Under the pieces are notes generated by a model. The model saw nothing but the letters and a program-made list of their open reading frames with translations, was not told the origin of the DNA and did no database searches. Positions 44,969 to 53,331 of a stretch of 64,000 nucleotides of DNA are shown here, piece by piece. A program made the translations under genes and the position numbers. The stretch covers positions 1-64,000 of the forward strand of contig NZ_JAJFBP010000005.1 of the NCBI RefSeq assembly GCF_020697055.1, given 5' to 3'. The stretch's first letter is position 1. The number at the start of each line of letters is the position of its first letter. Origin of the DNA: Panacagrimonas sp. Lineage in GTDB: Bacteria > Pseudomonadota > Gammaproteobacteria > Nevskiales > Nevskiaceae.

Positions 44969-45706
44969 GTGTCGTCCCTCTCGCGTCGTTGTTCGCTGCG
45001 TGTTTCGCTGGCCCTGGCGCTGCTGTCGGTGATCGGCTCGGCCTCGACCGCTGCCGGCACGGAGCTGCCCAAGGCCGGTCGCGAAGCGATCCGTCGCGGC
45101 CTCGAGGCGGTCGACTGCGCGATCCGCGCCGGCCAGCCGCCGGCGCAGCGCCTGGCGGTGATCGACTACCGCCTGCCCTCGGACCGGCCGCGCCTGTGGG
45201 TGCTGGACCTGCAGACCGGCGCGGTGCTGTTCGAGGAACTGGTCGCGCACGGGCGCGGATCGGGCGAGGCGCGCGCCGCGCACTTCTCCAACGTCGAGGA
45301 CAGCTACCGCTCCAGCCTGGGCCTGTACCGCACGCTGGGCAGCTACGACGGCGACAACGGCTACTCGCTGCGGCTCGAAGGGCTGGAATCCGGCTTCAAC
45401 GACCGCGCCTTTACGCGCGCGATCGTCATGCACGGCGCCGATTACGTCAGCCGCGCCTTCATCAAGACGGTGGGTCGGCTGGGTCGCAGCCACGGCTGTC
45501 CGGCGGTGCGCCGCGAGATCGCCGCGCCGCTGATCGACACGATCAAGGACGGCCAGTACCTGTTTGCCTACTACCCCGACGCCGCCTGGCTGGCCCGCTC
45601 GGCCTACCTGGGCTGTACCGCGCGCGGCATGATCAAGGCCGGCACCGGCGCTGCGCCGGGCGCAAAAGAGCAGCAAGCGAGCCCGCCACGCGGCGTGGCC
45701 GACTGA
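44969..45706 (+). CDS. L,D-transpeptidase catalytic-domain family protein
   Basis: Protein of 245 aa with a signal peptide (LALALLSVIGSASTAAG). The YkuD-like catalytic core includes LWVLDLQTGAVLFEELVAHG, AIVMHGADYVS and the nucleophile motif GRSHGCPAV. This is the shorter family variant often annotated as a murein L,D-transpeptidase catalytic domain protein. It probably forms or edits 3-3 cross-links in peptidoglycan or attaches envelope proteins. The GTG at 44969 is used as start because the signal peptide directly follows it. It stands alone between the eptA terminator and ygfB. Confidence 0.87.
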   Translation: MSSLSRRCSLRVSLALALLSVIGSASTAAGTELPKAGREAIRRGLEAVDCAIRAGQPPAQRLAVIDYRLPSDRPRLWVLDLQTGAVLFEELVAHGRGSGEARAAHFSNVEDSYRSSLGLYRTLGSYDGDNGYSLRLEGLESGFNDRAFTRAIVMHGADYVSRAFIKTVGRLGRSHGCPAVRREIAAPLIDTIKDGQYLFAYYPDAAWLARSAYLGCTARGMIKAGTGAAPGAKEQQASPPRGVAD

Positions 45707-45755
45707 TCCGGCGGGTTGCGCGAACGCGGCGGCCGAGGTCAGGGGACCTCGCGCA

Positions 45756-45761
45756 TATACT
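45756..45761 (+). promoter_or_regulatory. -10 box of ygfB, near-leaderless arrangement
   Basis: TATACT at 45756-45761 is followed by seven bases and the ygfB ATG. No Shine-Dalgarno sequence is seen before this ATG, so transcription probably starts at or one base before it. The arrangement matches that seen at argA and merR. Confidence 0.5.
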
Positions 45762-45768
45762 TCCGCGC

Positions 45769-46350
45769 ATGACCTCGACCCTGATCGACGCGCCGGACTA
45801 TCCGGAACTCGTTGCCCTGCTCAAGCGCGCCGGCTATCCCGAATCGGCCGCCAACTTCCATGGCGCGCTCTGCGGCGCGTTGTGCGTGATGGAGGCCTCG
45901 CACCTGACCGTGGAACGGCTGGTCGACGAAGGCACCGAGCGCACCGAACCGATGGATCCGGCCGATCGCGCCGCCGTGGCGCGCCTGCGCGATGCCGCCG
46001 TCGCTGACCTGGTCTCGACCGACATGACGTTCGAACCGCTGCTACCGCCCGATGCCTCGACGCTGGCCGAACGCGTCGATGCGCTGGCCGCGTGGTGCGG
46101 CGGCTTCCTGTATGGCATCTCCGGCAATCGCCGCCTGAATCTGAAGACGCTTTCCGAGGAGGCGCGCGAGACGCTGCGCGACTTCACGCAGTTCACGCAG
46201 GCCGGTTTCGACGCCACCGGCGAACCCGAAGCCGAGGAGCGCGCGTACACCGAGCTGGTCGAGTACGTGCGCGTCGGCGCGCAGCTGCTGTACCTCGAGC
46301 TGCGCCCGCGTCCGCCGGCGCCGAGCGACGAGTCCTCCACGGTTCACTGA
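45769..46350 (+). CDS. ygfB: YgfB/UPF0149 family protein
   Basis: Protein of 193 aa of the YecA/YgfB family: YPELVALLKRAGYPESAANFHGALCG, LAAWCGGFLYGI and a helical C-terminus ending in YTELVEYVRVGAQLLYLEL. The molecular role is poorly defined; in Pseudomonas a homologue modulates a regulator of peptidoglycan recycling genes. It heads the ygfB-pepP-ubiH-ubiI order known from E. coli, with pepP 14 bp downstream. The ATG at 45769 matches family starts. Confidence 0.92.
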   Translation: MTSTLIDAPDYPELVALLKRAGYPESAANFHGALCGALCVMEASHLTVERLVDEGTERTEPMDPADRAAVARLRDAAVADLVSTDMTFEPLLPPDASTLAERVDALAAWCGGFLYGISGNRRLNLKTLSEEARETLRDFTQFTQAGFDATGEPEAEERAYTELVEYVRVGAQLLYLELRPRPPAPSDESSTVH

Positions 46351-46364
46351 AACACCCCCCGAAC

Positions 46365-47684
46365 ATGAAACCGACCCCTGCCCAGCGCAAGGAACTGGCG
46401 GCGCGCCGCAGCGAGCTGATGCGCCGCATCGGCAAGAACGGCGTCGCGATCGTGCCGGCCGCGCACGAGGTGATCCGGGCGCGCGACACGCACTACCGCT
46501 TCCGACAGAACAGCGACTTCGCCTATCTCACCGGCTTTCCCGAACCCGAAGCGATCGCGGTGTTCGCGCCCGGTCGCGGCGACGGCGAGTTCGTGCTGTT
46601 CGTGCGGCCCAAGGACAAGGTGCGCGAGACCTGGGACGGTCGCCGCTTCGGCGCCGCGGGCGCCCGGCGCGCGTTCGGTGCCGACCAGGCCTACGACCTG
46701 GACGAGTTCGAGACGCGTCTGCCCTCGCTGCTCTCGGGCCGCGAGGTGCTGCACTACACGCTGGGCGAATTCCCGGAGATGGACGCGCGCGTCGCGCGCC
46801 TGGTGCGCCACCTGCGCGAGGTCTCGCGCCGCGGCGCCGCCGCACCGACCACGATCGTCGCGCTGGAGACGACGCTGCACGAGATGCGCCTGTTCAAGCG
46901 TCCGGCCGAGATCGAGCTCATGCGCAAGGCCGCGCAGGTTTCCGCCGCCGCGCACGTTCGCGCGATGCGTGCCGCCAAACCGGGCAAGTACGAGTGGCAG
47001 ATCGCGGCCGAGATCCATTCGGAGTTCGACGCGCACGACATGCAGCCCGGCTACGGCTCGATCGTCGGCGGCGGCGAGAACGCCTGCATCCTCCACTACG
47101 TCGAGAACGAGGCGCGCCTGCGCGACGGCGATCTGCTGCTGATCGACGCCGGCGGCGAACTCGCCGGGTACACCGCCGACATCACGCGCACCTTCCCCGT
47201 CAACGGCAGGTTCTCGCCCGAACAGAAAGCCGTCTACGAAGTGGTGCTCGCCGCGCAGAAGGCGGCGCTGCGCCAGATGAAGCCGGGCGTGAGCTCGGGC
47301 AGGCCGCACGAGGCGGCCACGCGCACGCTCACCGAGGGCATGGTCGAGCTGGGCCTGCTGAAGGGCCAGCCCGATGCGCTGATCAAGAGCGAGAAGCACC
47401 GCCAGTTCTACATGCACGGCACCGGCCACTGGCTGGGCATGGACGTGCACGACGTCGGCCGCTATCGCGTCGACGGAAAACCGCGGCCGTTCGAGCCGGG
47501 CATGGTGATGACGGTCGAGCCGGGCCTGTACATCGCGCCGGGCACGCCGGGCGTGAGCAAGCGCTTCTGGGGCATCGGCATCCGCATCGAGGACGACGTG
47601 CTGATCACGCGCGATGGCCACGAGATCCTGACCGGCGACGTGCCCAAGTCGGTGCGGGACATCGAGCAGCTGATGGCGGCCTGA
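46365..47684 (+). CDS. pepP: Xaa-Pro aminopeptidase (aminopeptidase P)
   Basis: Dinuclear Mn-dependent peptidase of 439 aa that removes N-terminal residues before proline. The pita-bread catalytic domain starts near residue 180 and contains the metal ligands in LLIDAGGELAGYTADITRTF, HGTGHWLGMDVHD, VMTVEPGLYI and GIGIRIEDDVLI. The N-terminal domain has FRQNSDFAYLTGF, also typical of PepP. Length equals E. coli PepP. It sits between ygfB and ubiH with small gaps. Confidence 0.96.
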   Translation: MKPTPAQRKELAARRSELMRRIGKNGVAIVPAAHEVIRARDTHYRFRQNSDFAYLTGFPEPEAIAVFAPGRGDGEFVLFVRPKDKVRETWDGRRFGAAGARRAFGADQAYDLDEFETRLPSLLSGREVLHYTLGEFPEMDARVARLVRHLREVSRRGAAAPTTIVALETTLHEMRLFKRPAEIELMRKAAQVSAAAHVRAMRAAKPGKYEWQIAAEIHSEFDAHDMQPGYGSIVGGGENACILHYVENEARLRDGDLLLIDAGGELAGYTADITRTFPVNGRFSPEQKAVYEVVLAAQKAALRQMKPGVSSGRPHEAATRTLTEGMVELGLLKGQPDALIKSEKHRQFYMHGTGHWLGMDVHDVGRYRVDGKPRPFEPGMVMTVEPGLYIAPGTPGVSKRFWGIGIRIEDDVLITRDGHEILTGDVPKSVRDIEQLMAA

Positions 47685-47694
47685 GACGGTCCTC

Positions 47695-48915
47695 ATGACG
47701 GCAGCCGCGACCTTCGACGTCGCCATCGTCGGCGGCGGCCTGGTGGGATGCAGCCTGGCGGCGGCGCTGTCGCGTACCGTGCCGGCACCGCGCGTGGCGC
47801 TGATCGAGGCGATGCCGATCCGAACGTCGGCGCCGGCCTGGGACGAGCGATGCATCGCCCTCAATGCCGGGTCGCGCCGCATCCTCGAGGCCATCGGCGC
47901 GTGGGACGCGCTGTCGCACGACGCCGAACCGATCCTGTCGACGCACATCTCCGAGCGCGGACGCTTCGGCGCCGCGCGCTTCACCGCCGAACAGGCCGGC
48001 CTGCCGGCGCTGGGCTACAACACGCCGCTGCGCGCGATCAACGACTCGCTCTGGGCGCACGCGCGCGCCGCCGGCGTCACGGTGCTGTGTCCGGCCCGGC
48101 TCACGTCGCTGGAGACGCTCGCCGACCACGTCCACCTGCGTCTCGAGGACGACAGCGGGCCGAGCGCGCTGCGGGCGCGACTGCTGGTCGCCGCCGACGG
48201 CGCGCGCTCGGCGGTTCGCGCGGCGCTGGCGCTGTCGGCCGAGACGCGCGAGTACGAGCAGACGGCGCTGGTCACCGCGATCCGCACGCGCCATCCGCAC
48301 GGCGGCGTCGCCTACGAGCGTTTCCTGCCGACCGGCCCGCTGGCGGTGCTGCCCAAGCCGCGCGACGCGGCCGGGCACGCCTGCTCGCTGGTCTGGACCG
48401 TGCCCACCGCGCAGGTTGCGGAGCTCGAAGCGCTGGACGACGCAACGCTCCTGTCGCGTGCCTCGACGCAGTTCGGTGAACGCCTGGGCGCCTTCCTGTC
48501 GATCGGACGCCGCCAGAGCCATCCGCTGTCGCGCGTGATGAACGAGCAACTGCGCGCGCCGCGCACCGTGTTCGTCGGCAATGCCGCGCAGAGCCTGCAT
48601 CCGGTGGCCGCACAGGGCTTCAACCTGGGTCTGCGCGACGCCGCGACGCTGGCCGAACTGCTCGCCGAGGGCGGCGATCCCGGCAGCGAAGCGCGGCTCG
48701 AGGCCTACGAATCGCAGCGCCGCCGCGACCGCACGCGAACCGCCGATTTCACCGACGGCCTCGTGCGGCTCTTTTCCAATTCCCTGCCCGGCCTGCGCGG
48801 GCTGCGCCACCTCGGCCTGCTGCTGCTGGAGCTCGACACGCCGGCGCGCGACGCGATCCTGCGCCAGAACCTGGGCTTCGGCGGTCCGGTGCCGGCCCTG
48901 GCGCGCCGACCGTGA
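47695..48915 (+). CDS. ubiH: 2-octaprenyl-6-methoxyphenol hydroxylase
   Basis: FAD-dependent monooxygenase of 406 aa in ubiquinone synthesis. The dinucleotide motif is VAIVGGGLVGCSLA, the DG motif is LLVAADGARSAVR, and the second FAD motif reads VGNAAQSLHPVAAQGFNLGL. GNAAQ in place of GDAAH is the UbiH-type signature. DERCIALNAGS is also typical. It begins 10 bp after pepP and overlaps the next gene (GTGA). Confidence 0.93.
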   Translation: MTAAATFDVAIVGGGLVGCSLAAALSRTVPAPRVALIEAMPIRTSAPAWDERCIALNAGSRRILEAIGAWDALSHDAEPILSTHISERGRFGAARFTAEQAGLPALGYNTPLRAINDSLWAHARAAGVTVLCPARLTSLETLADHVHLRLEDDSGPSALRARLLVAADGARSAVRAALALSAETREYEQTALVTAIRTRHPHGGVAYERFLPTGPLAVLPKPRDAAGHACSLVWTVPTAQVAELEALDDATLLSRASTQFGERLGAFLSIGRRQSHPLSRVMNEQLRAPRTVFVGNAAQSLHPVAAQGFNLGLRDAATLAELLAEGGDPGSEARLEAYESQRRRDRTRTADFTDGLVRLFSNSLPGLRGLRHLGLLLLELDTPARDAILRQNLGFGGPVPALARRP

Positions 48916-50096
48916 ACGACGCCGCCTGGCACTGTGAAGTCGCGGTCGTCGGCGGCGGCATCGTCGGCAGCGCGCTGGCCTGCGCGCTCGACCAGGCCGG
49001 CTTCGACGTGCAGCTGATCGAACGCGGATCGGCACCGCCGGCGTTCGATCCGGCGCAGGTCGATCCGCGCGTGTACGCGATCTCGGCGGGATCGGCCGAC
49101 TTCGTCCACGCGCTCGGGCTCTGGCGCGCGGTGCGCGACGCGCGCGCCGAACCGATCCAGCGCATGCAGGTGTGGGACCGCGACGCCGCGTACCCGCTGC
49201 GTTTCGATGCGGCCGACGCCGGCGTACCGAGCCTGGGCTGGATCGTCGAGCATCGACTGCTCGCACGAACGCTGTGGTCGGCGCTGCCGGCCGCGCGCGT
49301 CCACACCGGCCTGGACGTGCGCCACGTCCGCTTCGACCCCGAGGCCGGCGCCGAGCTCGCGCTGTCCGACGGACGCACGCTGCACGCGCGTCTGGCGATC
49401 GGCGCCGAGGGCGCCGAGTCCGCATTGCGCGAGGCCGCGGGCATCGACGTTGCGGGCTGGTCGTATGCGTCGACCGCGGTCGTGTGCCACATCCGCGCCG
49501 AACATCCGCATCGCGGCGCGGCGCTGCAGCGCTTCCTGCCCTCGGGTCCGGTGGCACTGCTGCCGATGGCCGACGGACGCCGCTCGCTGGTGTGGTCGAC
49601 GACCGATGCCGATGCGCGCGAACTGCTGGCGCTGCCGGACGCGGCGTTCGCCGCGCATCTGCAGGCCGCCGTGCAGGACGCAGCGGGCGCGCTGTCCGCG
49701 CCGACGCGGCGGTTGTCGTTTCCGCTGCGCCTGCTGCACGCGCGCCAGTACGTCGCGCCGTGTTGCGCGCTGGTGGGCGACAGCGCGCACGTGATCCATC
49801 CGCTGGCGGGACAAGGACTCAACCTGGGCCTGGCCGATGCGCACTGCCTGGTATCCGAGCTGGCCGGCGCGCGCCGCGCCAGGCGCGACTGGTCGGCGCT
49901 GCGCACGCTGCAGCGCTTCGAGCGCGCGCGACAGGCCGAGAGTCTCGAGATGCTCGCGCTGACCGACGCGCTGGGGCGCGCGTTCGCGCTGGACCTTCCG
50001 GGTTGGCGCGCGCTGCTGAGCCTGGGCCTGCGCGCGGTCGATCGTCTGGACATCGTGAAGTCCGGCCTGGCGTCGCGCGCATCGCGATCGGCCTGA
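48912..50096 (+). CDS. ubiI: UbiI/VisC-type FAD-dependent ubiquinone hydroxylase
   Basis: FAD monooxygenase of 394 aa. FAD motifs: VAVVGGGIVGSALACAL, IGAEGAESALRE and LVGDSAHVIHPLAGQGLNLG. VDPRVYAISAGSADF near residue 50 matches UbiI/UbiF enzymes. It probably performs the C5 hydroxylation of the ubiquinone ring; UbiF-like C6 activity cannot be excluded by eye. The GTG start is set by the GTGA overlap with ubiH. E. coli has the same ubiH-ubiI order upstream of gcvT. Confidence 0.9.
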   Translation: MNDAAWHCEVAVVGGGIVGSALACALDQAGFDVQLIERGSAPPAFDPAQVDPRVYAISAGSADFVHALGLWRAVRDARAEPIQRMQVWDRDAAYPLRFDAADAGVPSLGWIVEHRLLARTLWSALPAARVHTGLDVRHVRFDPEAGAELALSDGRTLHARLAIGAEGAESALREAAGIDVAGWSYASTAVVCHIRAEHPHRGAALQRFLPSGPVALLPMADGRRSLVWSTTDADARELLALPDAAFAAHLQAAVQDAAGALSAPTRRLSFPLRLLHARQYVAPCCALVGDSAHVIHPLAGQGLNLGLADAHCLVSELAGARRARRDWSALRTLQRFERARQAESLEMLALTDALGRAFALDLPGWRALLSLGLRAVDRLDIVKSGLASRASRSA

Positions 50097-50161
50097 ACGC
50101 GCCGCGCCGGCTCATGTTCAAATCCCCGGCCCTCCGATCGACCCCTTTCTCCGAGGCACAC

Positions 50162-51205
50162 ATGACCACTCGCAAGCATCAGCTGCTGGATCTCGGCGGC
50201 ACCCGCATCCACGCCGTCGAGGAAGGCAGCGGCCCGCTGGTGCTGCTGGTCCACGGATTTCCCGAGTCCTGGTACTCGTGGCGCCACCAGCTCGGTGCGC
50301 TGGCCAAGGCCGGGTACCGGGCGGTTGCGATCGACCAGCGCGGCTACGGGCGTTCCTCGAAATTCTGGGACCCGGCGCAGTACCGCATCGGCGCGCTGGT
50401 GCAGGACGTGGTGGGCGTGGTCAAGGCGCTCGGGGAGAAGTCCGCGGTGATCGTCGGCCACGACTGGGGCGCGCCGGTGGCCTGGGTCGCCGCGTGGACC
50501 CATCCCGAGATCTTTCGCGCGGTGGTCGGCGTCAGCGTGCCCTTCTCCGATCGCGGCCTCGTCGGGCTGCCCGGCAGCCCGTTCGGCGAGGTCGCGCCCG
50601 ATCGCAAGCACATCGAGATCGCGGGGCCGGGCCAGGACTTCTACCAGGACTATTTCGGCACGCTGGGCCCGGTCATCAACGAGATCGAGTCGGATCTGCG
50701 CGGCTGGTTGCGCGACGCGGTGTGGTCGCTCTCCGGCGACGCGCTGGGCACGCTGGGCATCAACCTCGACACGATGGATCCCGTCGAAGTGATCCGCGGC
50801 AGCGCGATGTGCGTGCCGCACGGCCATCGGATGCGCGAGCGCTTCCTGTCGCCGCAGCGCCTGCCCGGCTGGCTGACCGAAGCCGACCTCGACGTCTACG
50901 TCGGCGAGTTCGAGCGATCGGGGCTGTCGGGCCCGCTCAGCTACTACCGCGAGATGACCGCGAGCTGGAATGAACTCGAACCGATGGCGGGCAAGCCGCT
51001 GACGGTGCCGGCGCTGCACATCAGCGGCGAGTTCGACGTGGTGCGCGGCTGGGCGCTCGAGACGATCGCGCGAGCGCCCGAGCGCATCCCGCAATACGCC
51101 GGCACCAAGGTGTTCGCCGGCTGCGGGCACTGGACGCAGCAGGAACGTCCCGACGAATTCAACGAGGCGCTGCTCGATTTCCTGAAGAAGTTGCCGGCGC
51201 ATTAA
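50162..51205 (+). CDS. alpha/beta hydrolase, epoxide hydrolase-like
   Basis: Protein of 347 aa. The oxyanion motif is HGFPESWYSWRHQ, the nucleophile elbow VGHDWGAPVAW carries Asp101, and the C-terminal His is in GCGHWTQQERP. An Asp nucleophile and WG following it, plus tyrosines in the cap (SYYREM), fit soluble epoxide hydrolases. The substrate is unknown. An in-frame ATG at 50114 is an alternative start, but homology begins at HQLLDLGGTRIHAVEEG. It interrupts the otherwise E. coli-like ubiI-gcvT order. Confidence 0.85.
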   Translation: MTTRKHQLLDLGGTRIHAVEEGSGPLVLLVHGFPESWYSWRHQLGALAKAGYRAVAIDQRGYGRSSKFWDPAQYRIGALVQDVVGVVKALGEKSAVIVGHDWGAPVAWVAAWTHPEIFRAVVGVSVPFSDRGLVGLPGSPFGEVAPDRKHIEIAGPGQDFYQDYFGTLGPVINEIESDLRGWLRDAVWSLSGDALGTLGINLDTMDPVEVIRGSAMCVPHGHRMRERFLSPQRLPGWLTEADLDVYVGEFERSGLSGPLSYYREMTASWNELEPMAGKPLTVPALHISGEFDVVRGWALETIARAPERIPQYAGTKVFAGCGHWTQQERPDEFNEALLDFLKKLPAH

Positions 51206-51237
51206 GCGGCGTCGGCGTTCGGCGGCGCGTCTCCAGG

Positions 51238-51371
51238 ACCCGCTCGCTGCGCGAGACACCGTGTCGGCGCAGGACCGCGTCACGGTGACCGAGCGCAGCG
51301 AGGCGGGTGCGGACGCGGTCCTGTCGGGCGCCTCCCGCACCCGCTCGCTGCGCGAGACACCGTGTCGGCGC
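51238..51371. repeat. 33-bp direct repeats with nested inverted repeat
   Basis: A perfect 33-bp sequence (begins ACCCGCTCGCTGCGCGAG) occurs at 51238-51270 and 51339-51371. Between the copies, CAGGACCGCGTC (51270-51281) and its reverse complement (51312-51323) form a 12-bp inverted repeat. A near-inverted copy of the GCTCGCTGCG unit lies at about 51290-51310. The 480-bp gap between the epoxide hydrolase gene and gcvT thus holds this repeat cluster, a promoter and a riboswitch; no other gene is seen. Confidence 0.85.
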
Positions 51372-51382
51372 CCGGCTATCAT
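51354..51382 (+). promoter_or_regulatory. gcvT: candidate promoter of the glycine cleavage operon
   Basis: GAGACA (51354-51359), a 17-bp spacer and TATCAT (51377-51382) lie about 20 bp before the first riboswitch helix. The -35 box falls inside the second 33-bp repeat copy. The upstream copy also contains GAGACA, but no -10 box follows it. Confidence 0.55.
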
Positions 51383-51402
51383 CCCCCGACGGCATCAACC
51401 CA

Positions 51403-51640
51403 CCCACGCGCGAGAGTCCGCAAGGCCCTGAAAAGCCCGGCGGCGCCGAAGGCGCAATCCGCTCGACAATCGCTCAGGCAAACGGAGCGCGTGGGAGTCG
51501 ATCGTTCGATGGATCGAACGATCGACGTGCCGACTCTGGAGAGCGTCCGCGATCAAAAGCGGACCACCGATGGGGCATGGTGCGCGGTCGCCGCACCTGA
51601 ACTCTCAGGTCCGGGTGGTCCACCGGAAAGACAGGGGAGC
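51403..51640 (+). ncRNA. tandem glycine riboswitch with hairpin linker
   Basis: Leader RNA of the gcv operon with two glycine aptamers. Aptamer 1 spans 51403-51495: P1 arms CCCACGCGC and GCGCGTGGG, core GCCGAAGGCGCAA, then CTCAGGCAAACGG. Aptamer 2 spans about 51533-51640: GACTCTGGAGAG, core ACCGATGGGGCA, then CTCTCAGGT and GACAGGGGAG. Between them lies a perfect 14-bp hairpin at 51497-51526 (GTCGATCGTTCGAT, GG loop). Glycine binding normally switches on gcv expression. A short hairpin near 51656-51676 just before gcvT may form the expression platform. Confidence 0.9.
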
Positions 51641-51684
51641 GATCACGACGCACACGCTTTGTTTCGCAAGCGCAACGGGATCGC

Positions 51685-52776
51685 ATGCTCTCATTGAAGA
51701 AAACCGCACTCCACGAACATCACCGACGGCTCGGCGCCCGCCTCGTCGACTTCGCCGGCTGGGAGATGCCGATCCAGTACGCCTCGCAGCTCGACGAGCA
51801 CCACGCCGTGCGCACGCACGCCGGCATGTTCGACGTCGCGCACATGGTGGCGGTGGACCTGCACGGCGCCAACGTGCGCGCGTTCCTGGCCAGGCTGCTG
51901 GCCAACGACGTCGCCAAGCTCAAGGTTCCGGGCAAGGCGCTGTACGCCTGCCTATTGCGCGAGGACGGCGGCGTCCTCGACGACCTGATCGCGTACTACC
52001 TCGACGAGTCCTGGTTCCGGCTCGTGGTCAACGCCGGTACCGCCGACAAGGACTGTGCGTGGTTCGAACGCCATGCGCCGGCATTCGGGGTCGAGGTTCG
52101 CCGTCGCAACGACCTGGGGATCCTCGCGGTGCAGGGGCCGCAGGCCCGTGCGCTGGCGGCGGGCGAACTGCCCGCGGCGGCCGAAAGCCTGGGCGCGTTC
52201 CACGCGTGCCGCGACGGCGAGCTGTTCGTCGGACGCACCGGCTACACCGGCGAGGACGGGTACGAGATCGTCGCGCCGCACGCCACGCTGGTCCGGCTCT
52301 GGGTGACGTTGCAGGCCAAAGGCGTGAAGCCCTGCGGTCTGGGTGCACGCGACACGCTGCGCCTGGAAGCCGGCATGAACCTCTACGGCCAGGACATGGA
52401 CGAATCGGTCACGCCGCTCGAGTCGGGCCTGGCCTGGACCGTGTCGATGACCGACGCCTCGCGCGACTTCATCGGACGCGCGGCGCTCGAGGCGCAGCAG
52501 AAGACGCCGCATCGGCGCCAGGTCGGCCTGCTGCTCGAAGGTCGCGGCGTGCTGCGCGCCCACATGGCGGTACGCTTCGCCAGCGGCCAGACCGGCGAGA
52601 TCACCAGCGGCGGCTTCGGCCCGACGTTGAAGCGATCGATCGCGCTGGCGCGCGTGCCGCAGACCGACGAAGTCGCCTGCGAAGTTCAGATCCGCAACGA
52701 ATGGCAGCCGGCCCGCGTGCTCAAGCCGCCGTTCGTACGCAACGGAAAAACCCTGATCCCGGAGTCCACGTCATGA
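51685..52776 (+). CDS. gcvT: aminomethyltransferase (glycine cleavage T protein)
   Basis: Tetrahydrofolate-dependent enzyme of 363 aa; releases ammonia and passes the methylene carbon from lipoyl-bound aminomethyl to folate. Signatures: [51 protein letters not shown] and [17 protein letters not shown]. The position after Gly-Trp and the conserved Asp in the folate site are intact. It is the first gene after the riboswitch, and its stop overlaps gcvH (ATGA). Confidence 0.97.
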   Translation: MLSLKKTALHEHHRRLGARLVDFAGWEMPIQYASQLDEHHAVRTHAGMFDVAHMVAVDLHGANVRAFLARLLANDVAKLKVPGKALYACLLREDGGVLDDLIAYYLDESWFRLVVNAGTADKDCAWFERHAPAFGVEVRRRNDLGILAVQGPQARALAAGELPAAAESLGAFHACRDGELFVGRTGYTGEDGYEIVAPHATLVRLWVTLQAKGVKPCGLGARDTLRLEAGMNLYGQDMDESVTPLESGLAWTVSMTDASRDFIGRAALEAQQKTPHRRQVGLLLEGRGVLRAHMAVRFASGQTGEITSGGFGPTLKRSIALARVPQTDEVACEVQIRNEWQPARVLKPPFVRNGKTLIPESTS

Positions 52777-53165
52777 GCAACACCCCCAAGGAACTCAAGT
52801 TCGCCAAGTCGCACGAGTGGGTGCGCGTCGAAGCCGACGGCACCGTCACGATCGGCATCACCGACCACGCGCAGAACGCGCTCGGCGATTTGGTGTTCGT
52901 CGAGGTTCCCAAGGTCGGCCGCAAGCTCGCCGCCAACGACGCCTGCGCGGTGGTCGAATCGGTCAAGGCGGCATCGGACGTCTACGCGCCGATCGCCGGC
53001 GAAGTGATCGCCAACAACCCCGCGCTGGCCGACGCGCCGGAGACGCTCAACACCGATCCCTACGGCGCCGGCTGGATGTGGAAGATGAAGCCGGCGGACG
53101 CGGGGGAGCTCGCGTCGCTGCTGGACGCGGCGGCGTACGAGAAGAGCGTCGCCGAGTCATCGTAG
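52773..53165 (+). CDS. gcvH: glycine cleavage H protein
   Basis: Lipoyl carrier of 130 aa that shuttles the aminomethyl group between P and T proteins. The sequence has [20 protein letters not shown], the lipoylation site Lys in VESVKAASD, and WMWKMKPAD near the C-terminus. Length is normal. It is coupled to gcvT by ATGA. After it lies a 166-bp gap holding a duplicated piece of gcvPA and a REP pair. Confidence 0.97.
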   Translation: MSNTPKELKFAKSHEWVRVEADGTVTIGITDHAQNALGDLVFVEVPKVGRKLAANDACAVVESVKAASDVYAPIAGEVIANNPALADAPETLNTDPYGAGWMWKMKPADAGELASLLDAAAYEKSVAESS

Positions 53166-53212
53166 GAAAACCGTGAAACGCAAATCCTGATTCCATTGCC
53201 TCACGCACTGAA

Positions 53213-53254
53213 ATGCCTTTCATCTCCCACACCCAACCCGACGTGAAGCAGTAG
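53213..53254 (+). pseudogene. duplicated 5' fragment of gcvPA (13 codons plus stop)
   Basis: ATG at 53213 begins a 13-codon frame [13 protein letters not shown] ending in TAG. It matches codons 1-13 of gcvPA ([13 protein letters not shown] at 53332) at 36 of 39 bases. The copy ends at the edge of a palindromic GTAG element, whose bases supply the stop codon. It could be translated as a leader peptide, but it looks like a relic of the original gene start. Confidence 0.8.
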
Positions 53255-53256
53255 CC

Positions 53257-53311
53257 GTAGCCCGGGCGAAGCCCGGGATCGTCGAAATACCCCGGGCTTC
53301 GCCCGGGCTAC
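53257..53311. repeat. GTAG-type REP pair
   Basis: A perfect 21-bp inverted repeat: the left arm starts GTAGCCCGGGCGAAGC (53257-53277) and the right arm (53291-53311) ends GGGCTAC, with a 13-base loop. Each arm is itself self-complementary (CCCGGGC/GCCCGGG). The terminal GTAG is the mark of REP sequences in Stenotrophomonas and relatives that are mobilised by REP-associated transposases. It lies exactly between the two copies of the gcvPA 5' end. A diverged copy is at 58022-58090. Confidence 0.85.
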
Positions 53312-53331
53312 GCACGCCAGTCCTATCCGTC

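Noticed and set aside
51238-51371. The 33-bp direct repeats as a CRISPR array
   Set aside because: Only two copies, 101 bp apart, with nested inverted repeats and no cas genes nearby.
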